A stretch of 64,000 nucleotides of DNA from Cladobotryum mycophilum (GCA_036429605.1 JAVFKD010000004.1:806001-870000), one strand, 5' to 3'; positions 25,405 through 37,743 are shown, counted from the stretch's first letter. A program made the numbers and translations. The notes: a model not told the origin generated them from the letters alone.

Positions 25405-25769
25405 AAAAAAGAGTTAATATCTTGACAAATTCTCATAGAAACAACAAATCTTGGACTTGGATAAAGACAGCTATAGAGGTACATGATATACATTTTTCAA
25501 GACCAAGGATGTCTGACATTTAGATTTAACGTAAGATATGAATGGGTATTATGTGCAACATCAAAGATATGACAAATGTATCTCAAGATATAGATCAATT
25601 TAGAGAGAAAGGCTTAATTCCATTTGATGCCATCAATGTTAGTTTATTCGCATGGCTCTTAAGCTATCTGGTGCAATGTATAAAGAGCAAAGGGGTATAG
25701 CAACTTCATGGTAAGATCATGAAAATTAGTAACAGAAAGATGAGCATGGTAAATCCGATGCAGCATGCC
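25305..25769. other. convergent 3' intergenic region with GAAA repeat
   Basis: Purine-rich DNA after the histidine-phosphatase stop, dominated by the (GAAA)15 tract, then AT-rich sequence to the end of the converging gene. No gene is seen. Confidence 0.6.
25347..25406. repeat. (GAAA)15 microsatellite
   Basis: Sixty bases of uninterrupted GAAA repeat, the longest perfect tetranucleotide tract noticed in the window, in the probable 3' untranslated region of the preceding gene. Confidence 0.95.
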
Positions 25770-27083
25770 TCAAACCGGCGAACACAAGGTGCGATCACTC
25801 AAGTCATCTCTGCCCAGCATATCCATGGCACCACGTATCTCCTTCCAGGTGGTAGGTTGAACCTCCAGAACCAAAACAGACCAACCAAGCTGTGACCTGA
25901 TATCCCGTCTGAGCTTGCATAGGCAGTAACACTTTCGGCTTACCTGCCCTGGCTGCAGAGGCACGAGGAATTCCTTTGCTGCACAGTCAGTAGAGCTGCC
26001 AGCATCCTAAGCCGACAAAACCCCGGCAAGGTAGGGCGGTGCCTCTTTGAAGAGGTCTCGGAACTGAAAGTATTGCTTGTGGTGGAAATTCTCCCGGCTC
26101 GAGTACATTACTCGCGCAAACAGTTCAAATGTCACCTCGGCTTGGTTCTGAAACATGTCTATTTTGGTCTGCAGCATCTCCTTGATGTGGAAAAAGGTCT
26201 TGCAATCAGCGAGCCTCATGTCTCGGAAGCCTTTGCTCACCCACGTGGTTGTCAAAAGTTCAGGCTTGCTTGAAGCTGGCGTTTGTGGAGCCTTTCTCGC
26301 AATGCCGGTAGAGGTCATTTGAGCTGCTGGGAAGCTTGCAAGAGAGGAGTTCCTGGGAATGTTTTTGACTTTCTCCTGGACGCCGCGCCAATCAACCTCC
26401 TGGTCGAGTAGGGACTCATTACGGCTTGGGGCGGAGAGGGTCGAACTCTCAGGAGATGAATATTGTAGGGTCGGATCGAATTCCTCTGCTGATCTAGATT
26501 CACTGCCGTGAGCCCTCAGGACACTTGATGGTGGCGGCTGAAAGTTATGTTCGAAAGATGCAGTTCGCAAAATGTCATGGATAGCCCTGTCGGAACTCCC
26601 TAGGAAAAGGGGATCATCGACTATATCTGTACTGATGGTCTTGGGCGAGGCATCAAACAAACTAGTATCGAATGTTGCAAAAGTATCGTCAAGCTCCAGG
26701 TCGTCATAGTCCTCGAGATTACCAGTACCAGCAGATGAGACGCCGTGGGTATGATGATTCGAGAGAGACGGCGTGAGCATTTCAACTCTAAAATGATCAA
26801 CGAGGTCTGGGTGTTCATGTCGCCGCTGCGAACTCTGAGGCTCAAATCCCCCGGAGCGTTGATGACGCTTGGCAACTGGTTCATTGGTGCCCTCCGCGGC
26901 CTCTGCAACTGGGGTCAGGCTTCTGTTGCGCTTCAGCTGATTCGTGCTATAAGAAGCAGGGCCATCTTTCATCCTTAAAGGGAGGCTACCATCCGTTAGT
27001 CTAAAGCTGAGAAACATGGGTTCCGCATCTGCTACAAGTGTAAACTTGCCTGTGCGATGCCGCGTCAGAAGCGAGGCTACCAT
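25770..27083 (-). CDS. unrecognised fungal protein interrupted by an in-frame TAG
   Basis: I do not recognise the function. From ATG 27083 a frame runs 358 codons to TAG at 26009-26007, then continues in the same frame for 78 more codons to TGA at 25770. The part before the stop has a disordered Ser/Pro/Asp-rich N-terminal two thirds and a well-composed domain from about residue 280 (WVSKGFRDMRLADCKTFFH, then LFARVMYSSRENF and YFQFRDLFKE). The part after the stop, with KCYCLCKLRRD and LGWSVLVLEV, reads like a direct continuation of that domain. No GT-AG or GC-AG intron that keeps frame removes the TAG: the good acceptor at CTACTGAC...GCAG has no donor at a workable distance and would change frame. 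It is therefore a nonsense allele, an assembly error or a readthrough case. The start is uncertain; another ATG lies just upstream in a different frame. Confidence 0.6.
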
Positions 27084-28242
27084 GAGGACTTCGGTCTGTG
27101 TGAGGTGTCTTGGTCATGGTGAGAGACAATCACTGGTGGCGAGTGGAGAGATGTGTATGAGACACTAAGACGACAAAGCAGATGAATCTTGAATTAAATA
27201 TTCAGCTCCTCAGGGTGACCGAACGAGAAGGCCTCTGAAACCCGGTGCAGTGTCTGAAGCCGTTGAAGAGATTGACGAGAAGGGTTTGTGTGCCATCATC
27301 TCGCCCTTGCCCTGCCATCTTGTGCGTTATCCCCCATAGCTAAGCGAGATCATTGAAGGAAGGAAGACACCTTCCCGTGCCTGCCTCATTGTGTACTTGC
27401 CTCATCACATGATTGCCAGTGTGTGGTGTTGTGCCTTCCTCAGGAACGGGAGACTAATTACGTCAAGTCAAGTCCAAGTGGTGGGTGTTGCTCAAAGTGG
27501 AAACCTGGTGGGCACACCCCTGAAAAAGATGAAAAAAGGGGACCTCTATGCACTGATTGGTAGCGCTAAAGTGCGCTCTTAAATTCTGCAACCCCCACCA
27601 AACTCGACTGTGAGAATTGGTTCTAGAAGAAGAACTCCGAGCGAGCCCTCATGATTCCTCGGCTCAGAAACCGCTGAAACCACACTACTGCAATCTGCAA
27701 AGTGCCGATGATGATTCCATATTGTCTAAAGTTACTCATTGTAGATACCATTCTCGATAATATCAAATTTACTTTGGCACCTCACAAAGAGTCCATCTCG
27801 CCTCATCTCACATAGAAACCACACTCCCAAGACAACCCCCATAAGCGTAACATCGTGACAATGCATCTCATTGTACTAGTGGTTAGATACTATACATAAA
27901 TCCCAAATCAACCACCAAAAAAATCGAGCAAAACGGCCTTTATCACCCGGATCTTATCTGTCCCCAACTCGCCGGCGATGCAAAACAAAAACCTCGGGTC
28001 TCGCCGTTGCGCATATCCGTATGATCCGCATTTTGATCCACCTAAACATTTGCCCTCCCATGAAACCGATTTTTGCTTCTTCTTTTTCTTTCTTCTTTCC
28101 TTTCTAGAAGCCTTCTTCCCGTGTTCAAAAAGTGATTCTCCAGTTTTTCCTCTTCAACCCCTCCCAACTCCCCCAAACCCTTACCTGGAAGCCAAGCCGG
28201 GCATACTTTTTCATTACTCAAATCTATCGAAACAGTCGAAAA
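27084..28242. other. divergent intergenic region upstream of glycerol kinase
   Basis: About 1.2 kb between two divergent starts. A CT-rich tract (about 28074-28160) precedes the glycerol kinase ATG. No gene is recognised. Confidence 0.6.
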
Positions 28243-30180
28243 ATGGGGGAACATATTGGCGAGACAGACAAGCAAGTCTTTGTAGGGAGTATCGACCAAG
28301 GAACAACGTCCACACGCTTCATCATCTTCAACAAAGCCGGCGAGCCCGTTGCCAGTCACCAAATCCTATTAGACCAGAAATACCCTCAATCAGGGCAAGT
28401 CACCTTTTGCAAAAACCCCTAGAAAAAGAGAGAAAGAAAAAGAAAAGAAAAAGAAAGATCATACAGCAACAAAAGAAAAGATGCTTTTCCTAACATCAAA
28501 TCGGGTTTCATAGATGGCATGAACACGACCCCCTAGAGATCCTCCAAACGGTGGAAACTTGCATTGAAAAGGCCACGGAGCAATTCGTCTCCCAGGGGCA
28601 TTCTGCGGCCAGTATCCGTGCCATTGGCATCACCAACCAGCGTGAAACCACCGTTCTCTGGGACCGTGACACGGGAGAGCCGCTTTACAACGCCATCGCC
28701 TGGCCGGATACCCGGACGACATCGCTCGTCCGTGACCTGAAAGCTCGAGAGGGAGCCGACCAGCTCCGGCAACTCTGCGGCCTGCCCCTATCGACCTACC
28801 CGTCAAGCGTAAAACTCCTATGGCTGCTTCAAAACGTCGACGCCGCCAAGGCCGCCTACGACGAGAGCCGCCTGGCCTTTGGTACCGTCGACTCCTGGCT
28901 GATATACCGCCTCAACGGCGGCCAGCAAAAGAAAGGCGGGCCGATTCACGTCACAGACTCGACCAACGCCAGCCGAACCATGTTCATGAACCTCGAAACC
29001 CTCGAATACGACGCCACGCTCTTGTCCTTCTTCCAAATCGACCGCTCCAAAATCACCCTCCCAAAAATTGTCCCCTCCTCGCACCCCACAGCGTTTGGCG
29101 CTCTCGTCCGGGGGCCCCTTGAAGGCGTCCCTATCGCAGGCTGTTTAGGAGACCAATCCGCCGCCCTGGTAGGCCAACGCGGCTTCCACCCAGGGCAAGC
29201 CAAAAACACGTACGGCACCGGCTGCTTTCTCCTCTACAACGTCGGCCCCAAGCCCGTGATATCCAAGAACGGGCTGCTGGCCACCGTCGCCTTTGACTTT
29301 GGCGGAGACCAAAAGCCCATGTACGCTCTGGAAGGGAGCATCGCCGTGGCAGGCTCGGGTGTCAACTTCCTCCTCAATAACCTGAACCTCATCGACAGCC
29401 CCGAGAAAATCGACGAGGTCGCCCGATCCGTCCCCGATAACGGAGGCGTATACTTTGTCACGGCATTCAGCGGACTCTTTGCCCCATACTGGATCGACGA
29501 CGCCAAAGGCACCATATGTAAGTATCATCACTCTTATCCCTCTCACATCCATCCTCATCTCAACCTCATCCCTCTCATCCATCTTCATCTTACCTCTTAC
29601 TCATAAACGATCCATCCTCATCTCACTTCTTACCTATAACCATTCCTCCTCATCTCACCTCTCGCCCCTTACCAATAAACCGCCCCTCCCCCTCATTTCT
29701 CCCTACTTCTCTCCATCCCATCCCAAGACATAAAACTAACCCCCCCCCCAAGTCGGCATAACCCACCACACCCAAAAAGGCCACATCGCCCGCTCCACCC
29801 TCGAAGCAACCTGCCACCAAACCGCCGCCATCCTCGACGCCATGGCCACCCACTCCGGCCGCGCCCTCTCCTCCCTCGCCGTCGACGGCGGCCTCTCCAG
29901 CTCGGACCTCTGCATGCAGACTCAGGCCGACCTCAGCGGCATACGCGTCGAGCGCCCCGCCATGCGGGAGACCACCTCGCTCGGGGCCGCCATCGCCGCC
30001 GGGCTGGCCGCGGGGGTGTGGGCGAGCATCGAGGAGCTGAGTGGCGTGAATGCCCAGGGGAGGACGGCGTTTGAGTCCAAGATTGAGGTTGCCGAGAGAC
30101 GAGAGTTGAGGAGTAAGTGGGAGCAAGCCGTAGAGATGAGTAGGGGCTGGATAAGAGATATTCCGGTAAAGAACTCGTAG
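28243..30180 (+). CDS. GUT1: glycerol kinase
   Basis: Phosphorylates glycerol to glycerol-3-phosphate with ATP, the first step of glycerol use. Model: 28243-28394, 28514-29517 and 29753-30180, giving 527 residues, normal for the FGGY family. The N-terminal nucleotide-binding motif GSIDQGTTSTRFIIF starts near residue 15, the FGGY signature region PSSVKLLWLLQN near 145, GTGCFLLYNVG near 270, and the C-terminal LAVDGGLSSSDLCMQTQAD near 425. The first intron (28395-28513, 119 nt) uses a GC donor, GG|GCAAGT, and ends in TAG; this is the only choice that joins PQSG to WHEHDP in frame. The second intron (29518-29752, 235 nt) contains degenerate CATCCTCATCTCA repeats. Codon use is strongly C-ending, which suggests high expression. 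Confidence 0.96.
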
Positions 30181-30690
30181 GCCACCTTGGAAGGAATGAA
30201 ATAACAATGAGTTCAAAAAACGATATGATAATCAAATGTAAAATAGACCGATAGACAAGACTTCATTAGCAAAATAAACCGCCCATACTCCCCCGTATCA
30301 CCATTGGTACAGTGCTGACGCCAACACTCCCGAGACAAGCTTCGTTTTCTACATGGTTGACTTTCATTCACTACACTATTAAGCTTCGTACATTTTTTCG
30401 ATTCCTCATTGGCCGTTGCTCCCCCGCCCCCCTCAAGATGCTATGCCCGCCGGTCCCCTTGACGCCAAACGATTTTCTCGAGATCAACATAACGCGAGCA
30501 TCCTCACGTAGACACTGACTGGTAATTATAGAATTTTCCTTAGCCGACCGCCAAACGGGGGTACTTTCAAATAAAAATCGGGGAGGAGTGGTGAGTGGGT
30601 AAAATTCCCTTGTGCTCGCAAGGTCCGAAAAAAGAGATGATGTGCAAATATCACACGGGTATTAAAATAGGCCGTACGTGGTTGATTAAA
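30181..30690. other. convergent 3' intergenic region
   Basis: About 0.5 kb between the 3' ends of glycerol kinase and GDP-mannose pyrophosphorylase. No gene or notable repeat is seen. Confidence 0.6.
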
Positions 30691-32112
30691 TCACATAATA
30701 ATGGCGGGGACGTCGACGTTGGCCTTGATGGACTTGTGAGGCAAGACGGAACCACCATTGACGTAAATCTCGTCACCAATGGTAACGTCGTCACCGAGGA
30801 CAGTGACGTTCTCCAAACGAGCCCAGCGGCCGACGGTGCTGTTCCAGCCAACAATCGTCGACTTGACCCAGGCATGATCCTTGACCTTGGAGGCGCTCAG
30901 CAAGACGCAGCGCTGCAGACGGACACCATCACCAATAACGACATTGGGGCCGATGGTGACGTTGGGACCTATTCTGCAGTTCTTGCCAATCTTGGCAGTC
31001 GGGTGGATCAGAACATTGCCACCGTGGACATAAGACTCGCTGGGAGGGGTAAGCTCCTTGCTCTTCTTCTTGGTGAGGGAAGACAGGTAGAGGCAGGTTC
31101 CGGTAAGGAAGTCCTTGGGCTGTCCAACGTCCATCCAGAAGCCGTCAAGGTCAAAGGAGTGCAGCTGGTTGTCAGCAACCATGGCAGGGAAGGTCTCCTT
31201 CTCAATCGAGGTAGGACGAAGCTCAATACGCTTCAGGACCGAGGTGTTGAAGATGTACATGCCGGCGTTGATTCGGTTGCCGACAAACTCGACGGGCTTC
31301 TCGACGAAGCGCTCGATGCGGGAGGGGTGGTTGGGCTTGTGGACGACGACACCGTACTTGGAAGGCTCCTCGACCTTGGTGACGACGATGGTACCCTCAT
31401 CGCCGTGGCTGTTGTGGAAAGCCAGGAGATCCTTGAAGGGGTAGTCGCAGATGACGTCGGAGTTGAGAACGAAGAATGGGGAGTCGTCCTTGAGGAGGAT
31501 CTTCTCGGCGAGCTTGAGGGGGCCGCCGGTGTCGAGAGGCTCTGTCTCGACGGAGAATTCGATCTTGATGTTGTACTTCTCCTCGTACTGTAGGCACATG
31601 GCAAAAAAAATTAATATCAGGGGTATTAAGGCAGGGCGACGGTCGGGCCGTCGTTGGCAGCGAATCGCAAGCCTCGATTGATGAGGGGTCAAAATATGCT
31701 GGGTAGGGTAGCTCACCTCTTGAAGGAACTTCTCCATAATCTCTGGTCGGTAGTTGACAGCAAGCACAATATCGGTGACGCCAGCGGCCACGAGGGCCTC
31801 AATCTGGTGCACAATCATGGGCTTGTTGCAGAACTCAACGAGTGGCTTGGGGAGCGTCAAGGTCTATTTTGGATGTCGCCAAAGTGTCAGTTACAATTCA
31901 CCCTCTCTCCCCCTTTATCCCAAAGCTACGCGAGGTAGCCAGCGAAAGGCAGCTTGGAAAAAAACGTACGAGAGGGCGAAGGCGAGTGCCGAAACCGCCG
32001 ACAAGAATAAGTCCTGCATTGTTTATGTTAGTTTCTTTTCTTTTTCTCTCCCTCCCTTGGAGGAAAGACTCGAGACGGGGGTGGGAATGGGGAGTCGCGT
32101 CATACCCTTCAT
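30691..32112 (-). CDS. MPG1: mannose-1-phosphate guanylyltransferase (GDP-mannose pyrophosphorylase)
   Basis: Makes GDP-mannose from GTP and mannose-1-phosphate for glycosylation, GPI anchors and cell-wall mannan. Model (minus strand): 32112-32106, 32013-31970, 31863-31717 and 31587-30691; introns of 92, 106 and 129 nt. The product is 364 residues, the standard fungal size. The first coding exon is only seven bases (ATGAAGG); this restores MKGLILVGGFGTRLRPLTL, the nucleotidyltransferase signature. Further landmarks are KPLVEFCNKPM, the FVEKP motif, NAGMYIF, and C-terminal left-handed-beta-helix hexapeptides (IGPNVTIGPNVVIGDGV) from about residue 255. The third intron is a multiple of three without stops, so unspliced message would add 43 residues. 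The upstream DNA is CT-rich on the coding strand. Confidence 0.97.
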
Positions 32113-32169
32113 GATTGCGGAGAGGTGCGGAAAAAAAGGTATCAGATGGTTGGGTATCTAATGAATTAG

Positions 32170-32440
32170 GGAGAGATTTAAAAACAAAACGAGTAGTAGT
32201 AGTGAGCGTAAGAAGAACGAGCGACAATGCAGGCTCGAAAAAATGGAAGAAGTGAAGTTCGGTCGTCAAAAGAAGTTTTGTCCCAGTTGTTGCAGAAGGC
32301 AAAGAGAGAAAGAAGAAGAAAAGGGGAGAGAGAGAGAGAAGTGAGAGTTGAAGGAAAGAGGAGAAGGTTGCGTGACGATGAGTGGTAGGTGGTGGTTAGT
32401 GGTGGTTGTTTCAAGCTGGTGGTGGTGACAGGAGGGACGA
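32170..32440 (-). promoter_or_regulatory. CT-rich leader/promoter of MPG1
   Basis: On the minus strand the 58-330 bases before the MPG1 ATG are strongly pyrimidine-rich (the plus strand shows GAGAGAGA and GAAGAAGAAAAG blocks at 32300-32370). This fits a fungal 5' leader; the exact start point is not visible. Confidence 0.45.
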
Positions 32441-35400
32441 TCAGGTCTAAATTCGCCAATGCCTAGTGGCCTAGCACCTCTTTACGACAGGCACCTCAGC
32501 ACCCTGTTACAGCGGGTACTACCTTGAGATGGTAATACCAAGAAGCTGGAGCACCCAAGCACTGGCTGGACCTTACTGTACCGAGTAGTATAGGTAGCCG
32601 TAGCCATCAAGCCATCTATCCATCCACCATCCATAGCAGTCGGGTTCACCTGTAGTGGGCTGTTTTAGGCGGTCTCTCCTCCTCTCATCCACTAAAAGCC
32701 ACGCAACAGGGGAATTGGCATTGCGGAGGGAGGGGGACAAGGGACAAGGGACAAGGGGGAACAGCCAATCAGAATCACGAATCACACCAATGTGGCTCAA
32801 CAAGAGGGCCACACAAAATTTCCCTTGTCCCCCCACCACCCAAAGAATGAAATGATGCGGCGAATCCGTTGGTATGCGTATGGCTGTGCAAAACGTAACC
32901 CAGACCACAGAGAGAGAGAGTACTTGTAATATCAGGACGCGGACTAATCCGGGAACTAAATTAATTGATGGGGATTCTTTTACTTGTATGGATGTAACTA
33001 TAAGTAGCGGCAACTGGGTGCTATTGAAATGAGTTCTTTAACTGCCTTTATCAGCATCGATTTACAGGATCAGAGGTTATAGCGAGAGAGAGAGAGAAAA
33101 GGTCACACCCCCTTTGCTATGACTTTTTTTAGATGTTTCGTATCGTGCATGCCCGGTTTACTTGAAGAGGGAGATATCCGAGACCTTGTGTTTTAATGGT
33201 CCGAATGGAGTCCAGTCCAGTCCGGCCAACAACGACAGGTGTTCTTTTCTCTTGGGGCAAAAAAAGAAATCACCGCCACGATACTAAAATACGATACGAT
33301 GCCAACCGTAAATATCCGGTTCAGGCACAGCCCATTGAAGGACGAACCTCAAGTTTCAGTTTCTACTTGTAATACGAGAGAGACGTCAGCTGCGTTTTGA
33401 ATCAGATAACCCATGTTCAAAAACTCAGCCTTTCATCTCAGCTCTGCGCGTATTAGTATTATCACGTTCAATGGGGGAGGGACAAGGGCTGTAGAAACCG
33501 CCGCCGCCTAAACCTGCATTTGAACCCTGACAGCTGATGTTGCTTACGGGGCCATTGGAATGAACTCACTTGAATCATTTCATTCATCTTGTTTTTTTTT
33601 GTGAGGATGTAAGCTTGGGGCTGCTGCAACGCAAAGTCAGGTCGCACGCGCGTTGAAATCTACTCGGGTCTGTTGGTTCACGCAACAAAAAGAAAAAAGA
33701 AAAAAGAAAAACAAGGATTCGGTAAATTTTCCCATTCAAAGCCATTTCGTGCATGCCTTACTACAAATACCAGGTATATATATGTAAGGTATACTGCATA
33801 CATAACTTACATACAACAACAACATATAGCTCCACCAGTGCATCCGAACCCCATCATCTCATGGGCACTGCACCTTGGCTTTTCTCGTCAATCACCTTTT
33901 GCCAAGGGTAAACTCCATAATGTACGTTTTTCGATCGACAATCGTCAATAACTTAGCGTTGCGGGAATAAACGCACCATGTCTTCAAGCAAGCGAAAACA
34001 AACAAAAAAAGAATCTTCTCACCTCATTCTCTTCCCTCCACCCCCTTAATCATCATGATGGGGAAATAATAAAAGAGAGCGAGAAAAAAGAAAAAGAAAT
34101 AGGGGACACGGGCCACCCCGATTCGGTTTAGGCGCGTCGAAACATCCAAATGGGGCCGCAATTTAGACTGGCACTGGGAATTTGGGGGTTCATCGGAGGA
34201 TGCCGACGCCTCCTTTTTTTCCTTTTTCCTTCTTCGTCTTCTCTCTCCCCATCCTTCATCACCCCCTTGTCTATTACCAAGGTACCCTCACACCACCACA
34301 CCTTTTTCTCTTCAAACAGAAAAAGAGGCTTGAAGAAAAGCCTTGTTTTTTTTCTCCCCCGGCTCATCGTAGCGAAAAAGGGGGAGGAAACCAAGATTCG
34401 TCGGAAAAGAAAAGGACCAATCTTGGTTCTGCCCACCCACACTGGGGGAGGGAAATCGACGACTAGAATTCACGCCCACATTCTCGTGTCGTCACATGTA
34501 ATCCTTATTTGAATCCCACGCCAATCTTTAGATTTCCGAATGGTTCGATTTTTGTTTTCCTTTTTTTGAGGGGGGAGGGTTCTAGATCCAAGAGGGAGGG
34601 GCGGGGGTTACACAAAAACGTATCGCCTAGATACCCTCATCTGAATGGCTTCCACCAGTTCAGTCAACCCAATTGGACAACGCGGCCACATGGGGAGACA
34701 CAAAACATTGTCTCTTACAGGCTCTTTTTTTTTTTTTGTTTTGTACCGCGCAAGGAATGGAATGTACGTATCCCCAGATCTGGGTTAAAAAGGCTTGGCA
34801 TGCATCTGCCTCGAATCATTCTGCAAGCCACCAAACAGTATTGCATGTTCTTGCTGTGGTCTCGTGTTACACAACAAGTACACAAGAAAAAAGGCTGCTG
34901 CAAACTTTCGCGCGCGCCAAGCTATCACAAAGAACAAGATCGTTTCGCACAAGGTGTAGAAAAAATTCACTTAAACAAATCAAGGTAGGCAAAGGTAGGC
35001 AAAGGTAGTATATGTCGTAATCATAATCATTAATCATCAAGTCCTGAAAAAAGGGGCATCTTTCATCATCATCACCCTCCGCCGCCAAAAAAAGCCATGC
35101 TATCCATTTTGGATGGGGATGCCTTTTGCATTCCATCCGCCCTTTGATCCTCATCATCCAACCGATTTGTATCCCAGATTCCAACATCCCCCTCATTTCT
35201 GTTTTTTCCCATCCGTCCCAAGTCTCATCCCATATTGCGTGCTGTTGTTCATTTGCATTCGTGTATTCCGCAAAGGAGTTGGAAGAAAAAGAAAGAAAAT
35301 GCCACAAGGAAATAAAGAGAAAGAGCAAACAGACTAACAAACAGACAAACAAACAAACAAACAAAAAAAGCCAAAAGATCATAAAGCAGAGAAAGAATTC

Positions 35401-36030
35401 ATGTGCTTGCTTCGCTCGCTTTCAAATGCCGAAGAAAATCCAAGGCTGCCTCTCCCCTTGTGAAAGAGGAACGGCTTGGTATCCCCAATTCGTGAGAATG
35501 GGTTAAGAAACCACCCCTGAGGTGGGTGTGTAAGAAGAGTACCGAGTCTAGCCTCTCGAAAGAGACGGTAAAAAATAATGAGAGAAATTCGTAGCTCACT
35601 GCCCTGGGGGAAATCGAGGCCTCCATAGGTTCAGGTAGCCAGCTGCGGGAGTTTTTGCGTCGAGTTGCCTCCAGGAGGGTTCCACAAGGAGGAGGAGAGT
35701 GTCTTGATGGCCAAGTAAACAGAGGCCAATGTTGCTCCTCCTGCAGAAGCCCCAACCCAGAGTCCAACATCAAATGTCTCAAAGGACAATCCAAAATGAC
35801 AAGCTCCAGGCAGGTAAAATCATTCAAGGAAATAGGGAAAAGAACCGAGTCAAATCGACCAGGTCCATCGAACCAAACTGGAAAATGTTGGTCATGAAAA
35901 CCGAGATGAGAGACGTGTCTAAGAGTCGATTCGTATCGTCATGAAGTCATCGCAACATAATGAAAATGAAAAGAAAAAGAGAATGCATCGCTTTTGTGTG
36001 TTTTTCTCGCCCAATTTTTTCTTCATCCAC

Positions 36031-36052
36031 CTTCTCTCCTCTCTCCTCTCTC

Positions 36053-36084
<32 letters not shown>

Positions 36085-36087
36085 CTT
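36031..36087. repeat. polypyrimidine tract (CTCTC)n-(CTTT)n
   Basis: A nearly pure C/T tract: CTCTCCT units followed by six CTTT units, about 275 bases beyond the stop codon of the small minus-strand gene. Confidence 0.9.
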
Positions 36088-36361
36088 GCTTTCTCAGAAA
36101 ACAACCACCAAAAGTGAGGGTTGGTGCGGGACATTCGGGTCATCTCCTCTTAGGATTGCTGTGAAGCCTTTCAACCACGTTTATATGCTGCGCCCAGGCT
36201 GTCTTCCGAGGTTCTTTGTCGTACTGAATGGGGTGGGGGAGAAAATGTGAAAGTAAACTTTTTGTCGTTTTGTTTGCCAAGTGTCGTGAGGATCGTGGGA
36301 TCCGTTTGTTCCTCCAATGAGGGATGGGTGATGTGGAATCACCGTCACGATTCAGTCCGCT

Positions 36362-37235
36362 TTACTCAAAAGAGGCGGTGGAAGAACTGCTGGAGTGGTT
36401 TCCGGATCGTCGGCCATGGCGGTCACGCTCACTGCCGTCTCGGGAAGAGGTCTGGCGGCTGCTCTTTGAGCGGCGACGGCTGTTGTCGTTTGCTGCTGGC
36501 AGACCCTGAACTATTCCATTGCGGGCGAGCATGCCGCCATTGACGGAGAAGTTGCGGCACACCATGAAGGCTCGCATGGCAGCATTCTCCTGGGCGAGAA
36601 CATCCGACTCGTATGCCAGGTCGGTCTGGTACTCACGTCCGTTGACCAGGACAAGGCAGGTAAATCCACTGTGATCCCGGTAGCACTCGTAGGAGGGGTC
36701 CGTCCATCCTCGTCGTCGGCAGAGGCCTATAGTTGCACCATTGGTTAGCCCCTTGGATCTCATTGAAAGTGATGATATTTCAAAAGTCGACCATGGATGA
36801 ATGATGCTTGTTCGTGGGAATGGCTTGCAGGAAGTGCTGCATCGCGACCCAACCCAATCGGCTTTCCGCTTGACCTGGGGTTCTTGCATGGGATAGGACA
36901 GGTAATCAACAGAAATGAGGCGGACAAGCAGCACCCTGTCACCAGCACGCAAAGATCCCGGAGGGATGGGAGGGAAAACTCGTGCTTGCAGGTCAGATAG
37001 ATGAATTCCAAGCACTGCGCGCCATCTCTCCCCCTCCCTCTGATTTCCCCGACTTCTGCAAGATTGCCGTCGTGGATAGGCAAAGCCTAGCCGTCCCACC
37101 AAAATCTCGCAGCTCCCACCTCGCATATAAAAAACATCATATCACAGGTACATGTGTCCAATTGGGCTGAAAAAAGTGCATCATGTGCAATTGATTCGAC
37201 TTACTTTCCAGATATTGCATGTAGAAGCCGCCCAT
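36362..37235 (-). CDS. small protein with a single double-stranded-RNA-binding domain
   Basis: Model (minus strand): 37235-37205 and 36726-36362, giving 131 residues. The first exon (MGGFYMQYLE) is inferred from an ATG with a GTAAGT donor; the second exon's acceptor has a CTAACC branch and ATAG, and the phases match. The core, about residues 12-85, is GWTDPSYECYRD, FTCLVLVNGREYQTD and a helical QENAAMRAFMVCRNFSVNG, which has the order of a dsRBD (helix, three strands, helix). The C-terminus is rich in Arg/Ser (RRRSKSSRQTSSRDGSERD), like RNA-associated proteins. The 478-nt intron is long for this genome, so a hidden intermediate exon is possible. The RNA partner and pathway are unknown; it is too small for Dicer or ADAR. 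It stands alone between two long gene-free regions. Confidence 0.7.
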
Positions 37236-37743
37236 GGTGGTGGTTGGTTGTCAATGGGTTTCGAAAAAGAGGATTGAGGGTTCAAAGTGGCGAGGGAAAA
37301 GACCCCGGTGTCGTGGTGGGGAGAAAGGTGGGAAGGGGTCTCGACAAGCTAAGACAGCTCTAAACGTATGAGAGAGAACGCGAAGTGTATAATAGTATGA
37401 TGGAGTGGCAATGGCGAGAGGTGAAAAGAAGAGGAGGAAGAGGAAAAAGAAGAAGAGGAAGAAGAAGAAGCCGGGAAGAGACAATGCAGCCAAAAGGATG
37501 GGTAGGGCGGTGATCCAGATCGGTTCAGACAAGCTGCACTCGAGCCCAATGGAGGGGAGAGGAGGGGGTTATGAAGTAGTTGAGGAATTGGAAGCGTAGA
37601 GCCGGTGGAAGACGAAGTGGAAGTAAGATGAAGCAGGCCGGGCTGAATGTGGAGCAAAAAGGAGCAGGAGGATAGGCCGAGATGGAAGGAGGCCAAACCG
37701 AATGGACCTCGACGACCAAAACTTCCAAAAGGGTTGCTTGCTT

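Larger units (their letters stand above)
32113..36361. other. gene-free region upstream of MPG1
   Basis: About 4.2 kb from the MPG1 start to the 3' end of the small dsRNA-binding gene. It holds purine-rich blocks (32220-32370), a GGGACAA-type repeat (about 32738-32762), (CAAA)n at 35346-35365 and a long CT tract at 36031-36087. Open frames up to 171 codons look compositionally random. Confidence 0.55.

Noticed and set aside
25964..26040. Intron removing the in-frame TAG, using the CTACTGAC...TGTGCAG acceptor
   Set aside because: The only possible donor (GTTTTG) is non-consensus, gives a 43-nt intron and throws the downstream reading into a frame with an early stop.
34867..35382. 171-codon open frame on the minus strand
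   Set aside because: Hydrophobic start comes from a CAAA repeat; composition is random otherwise.
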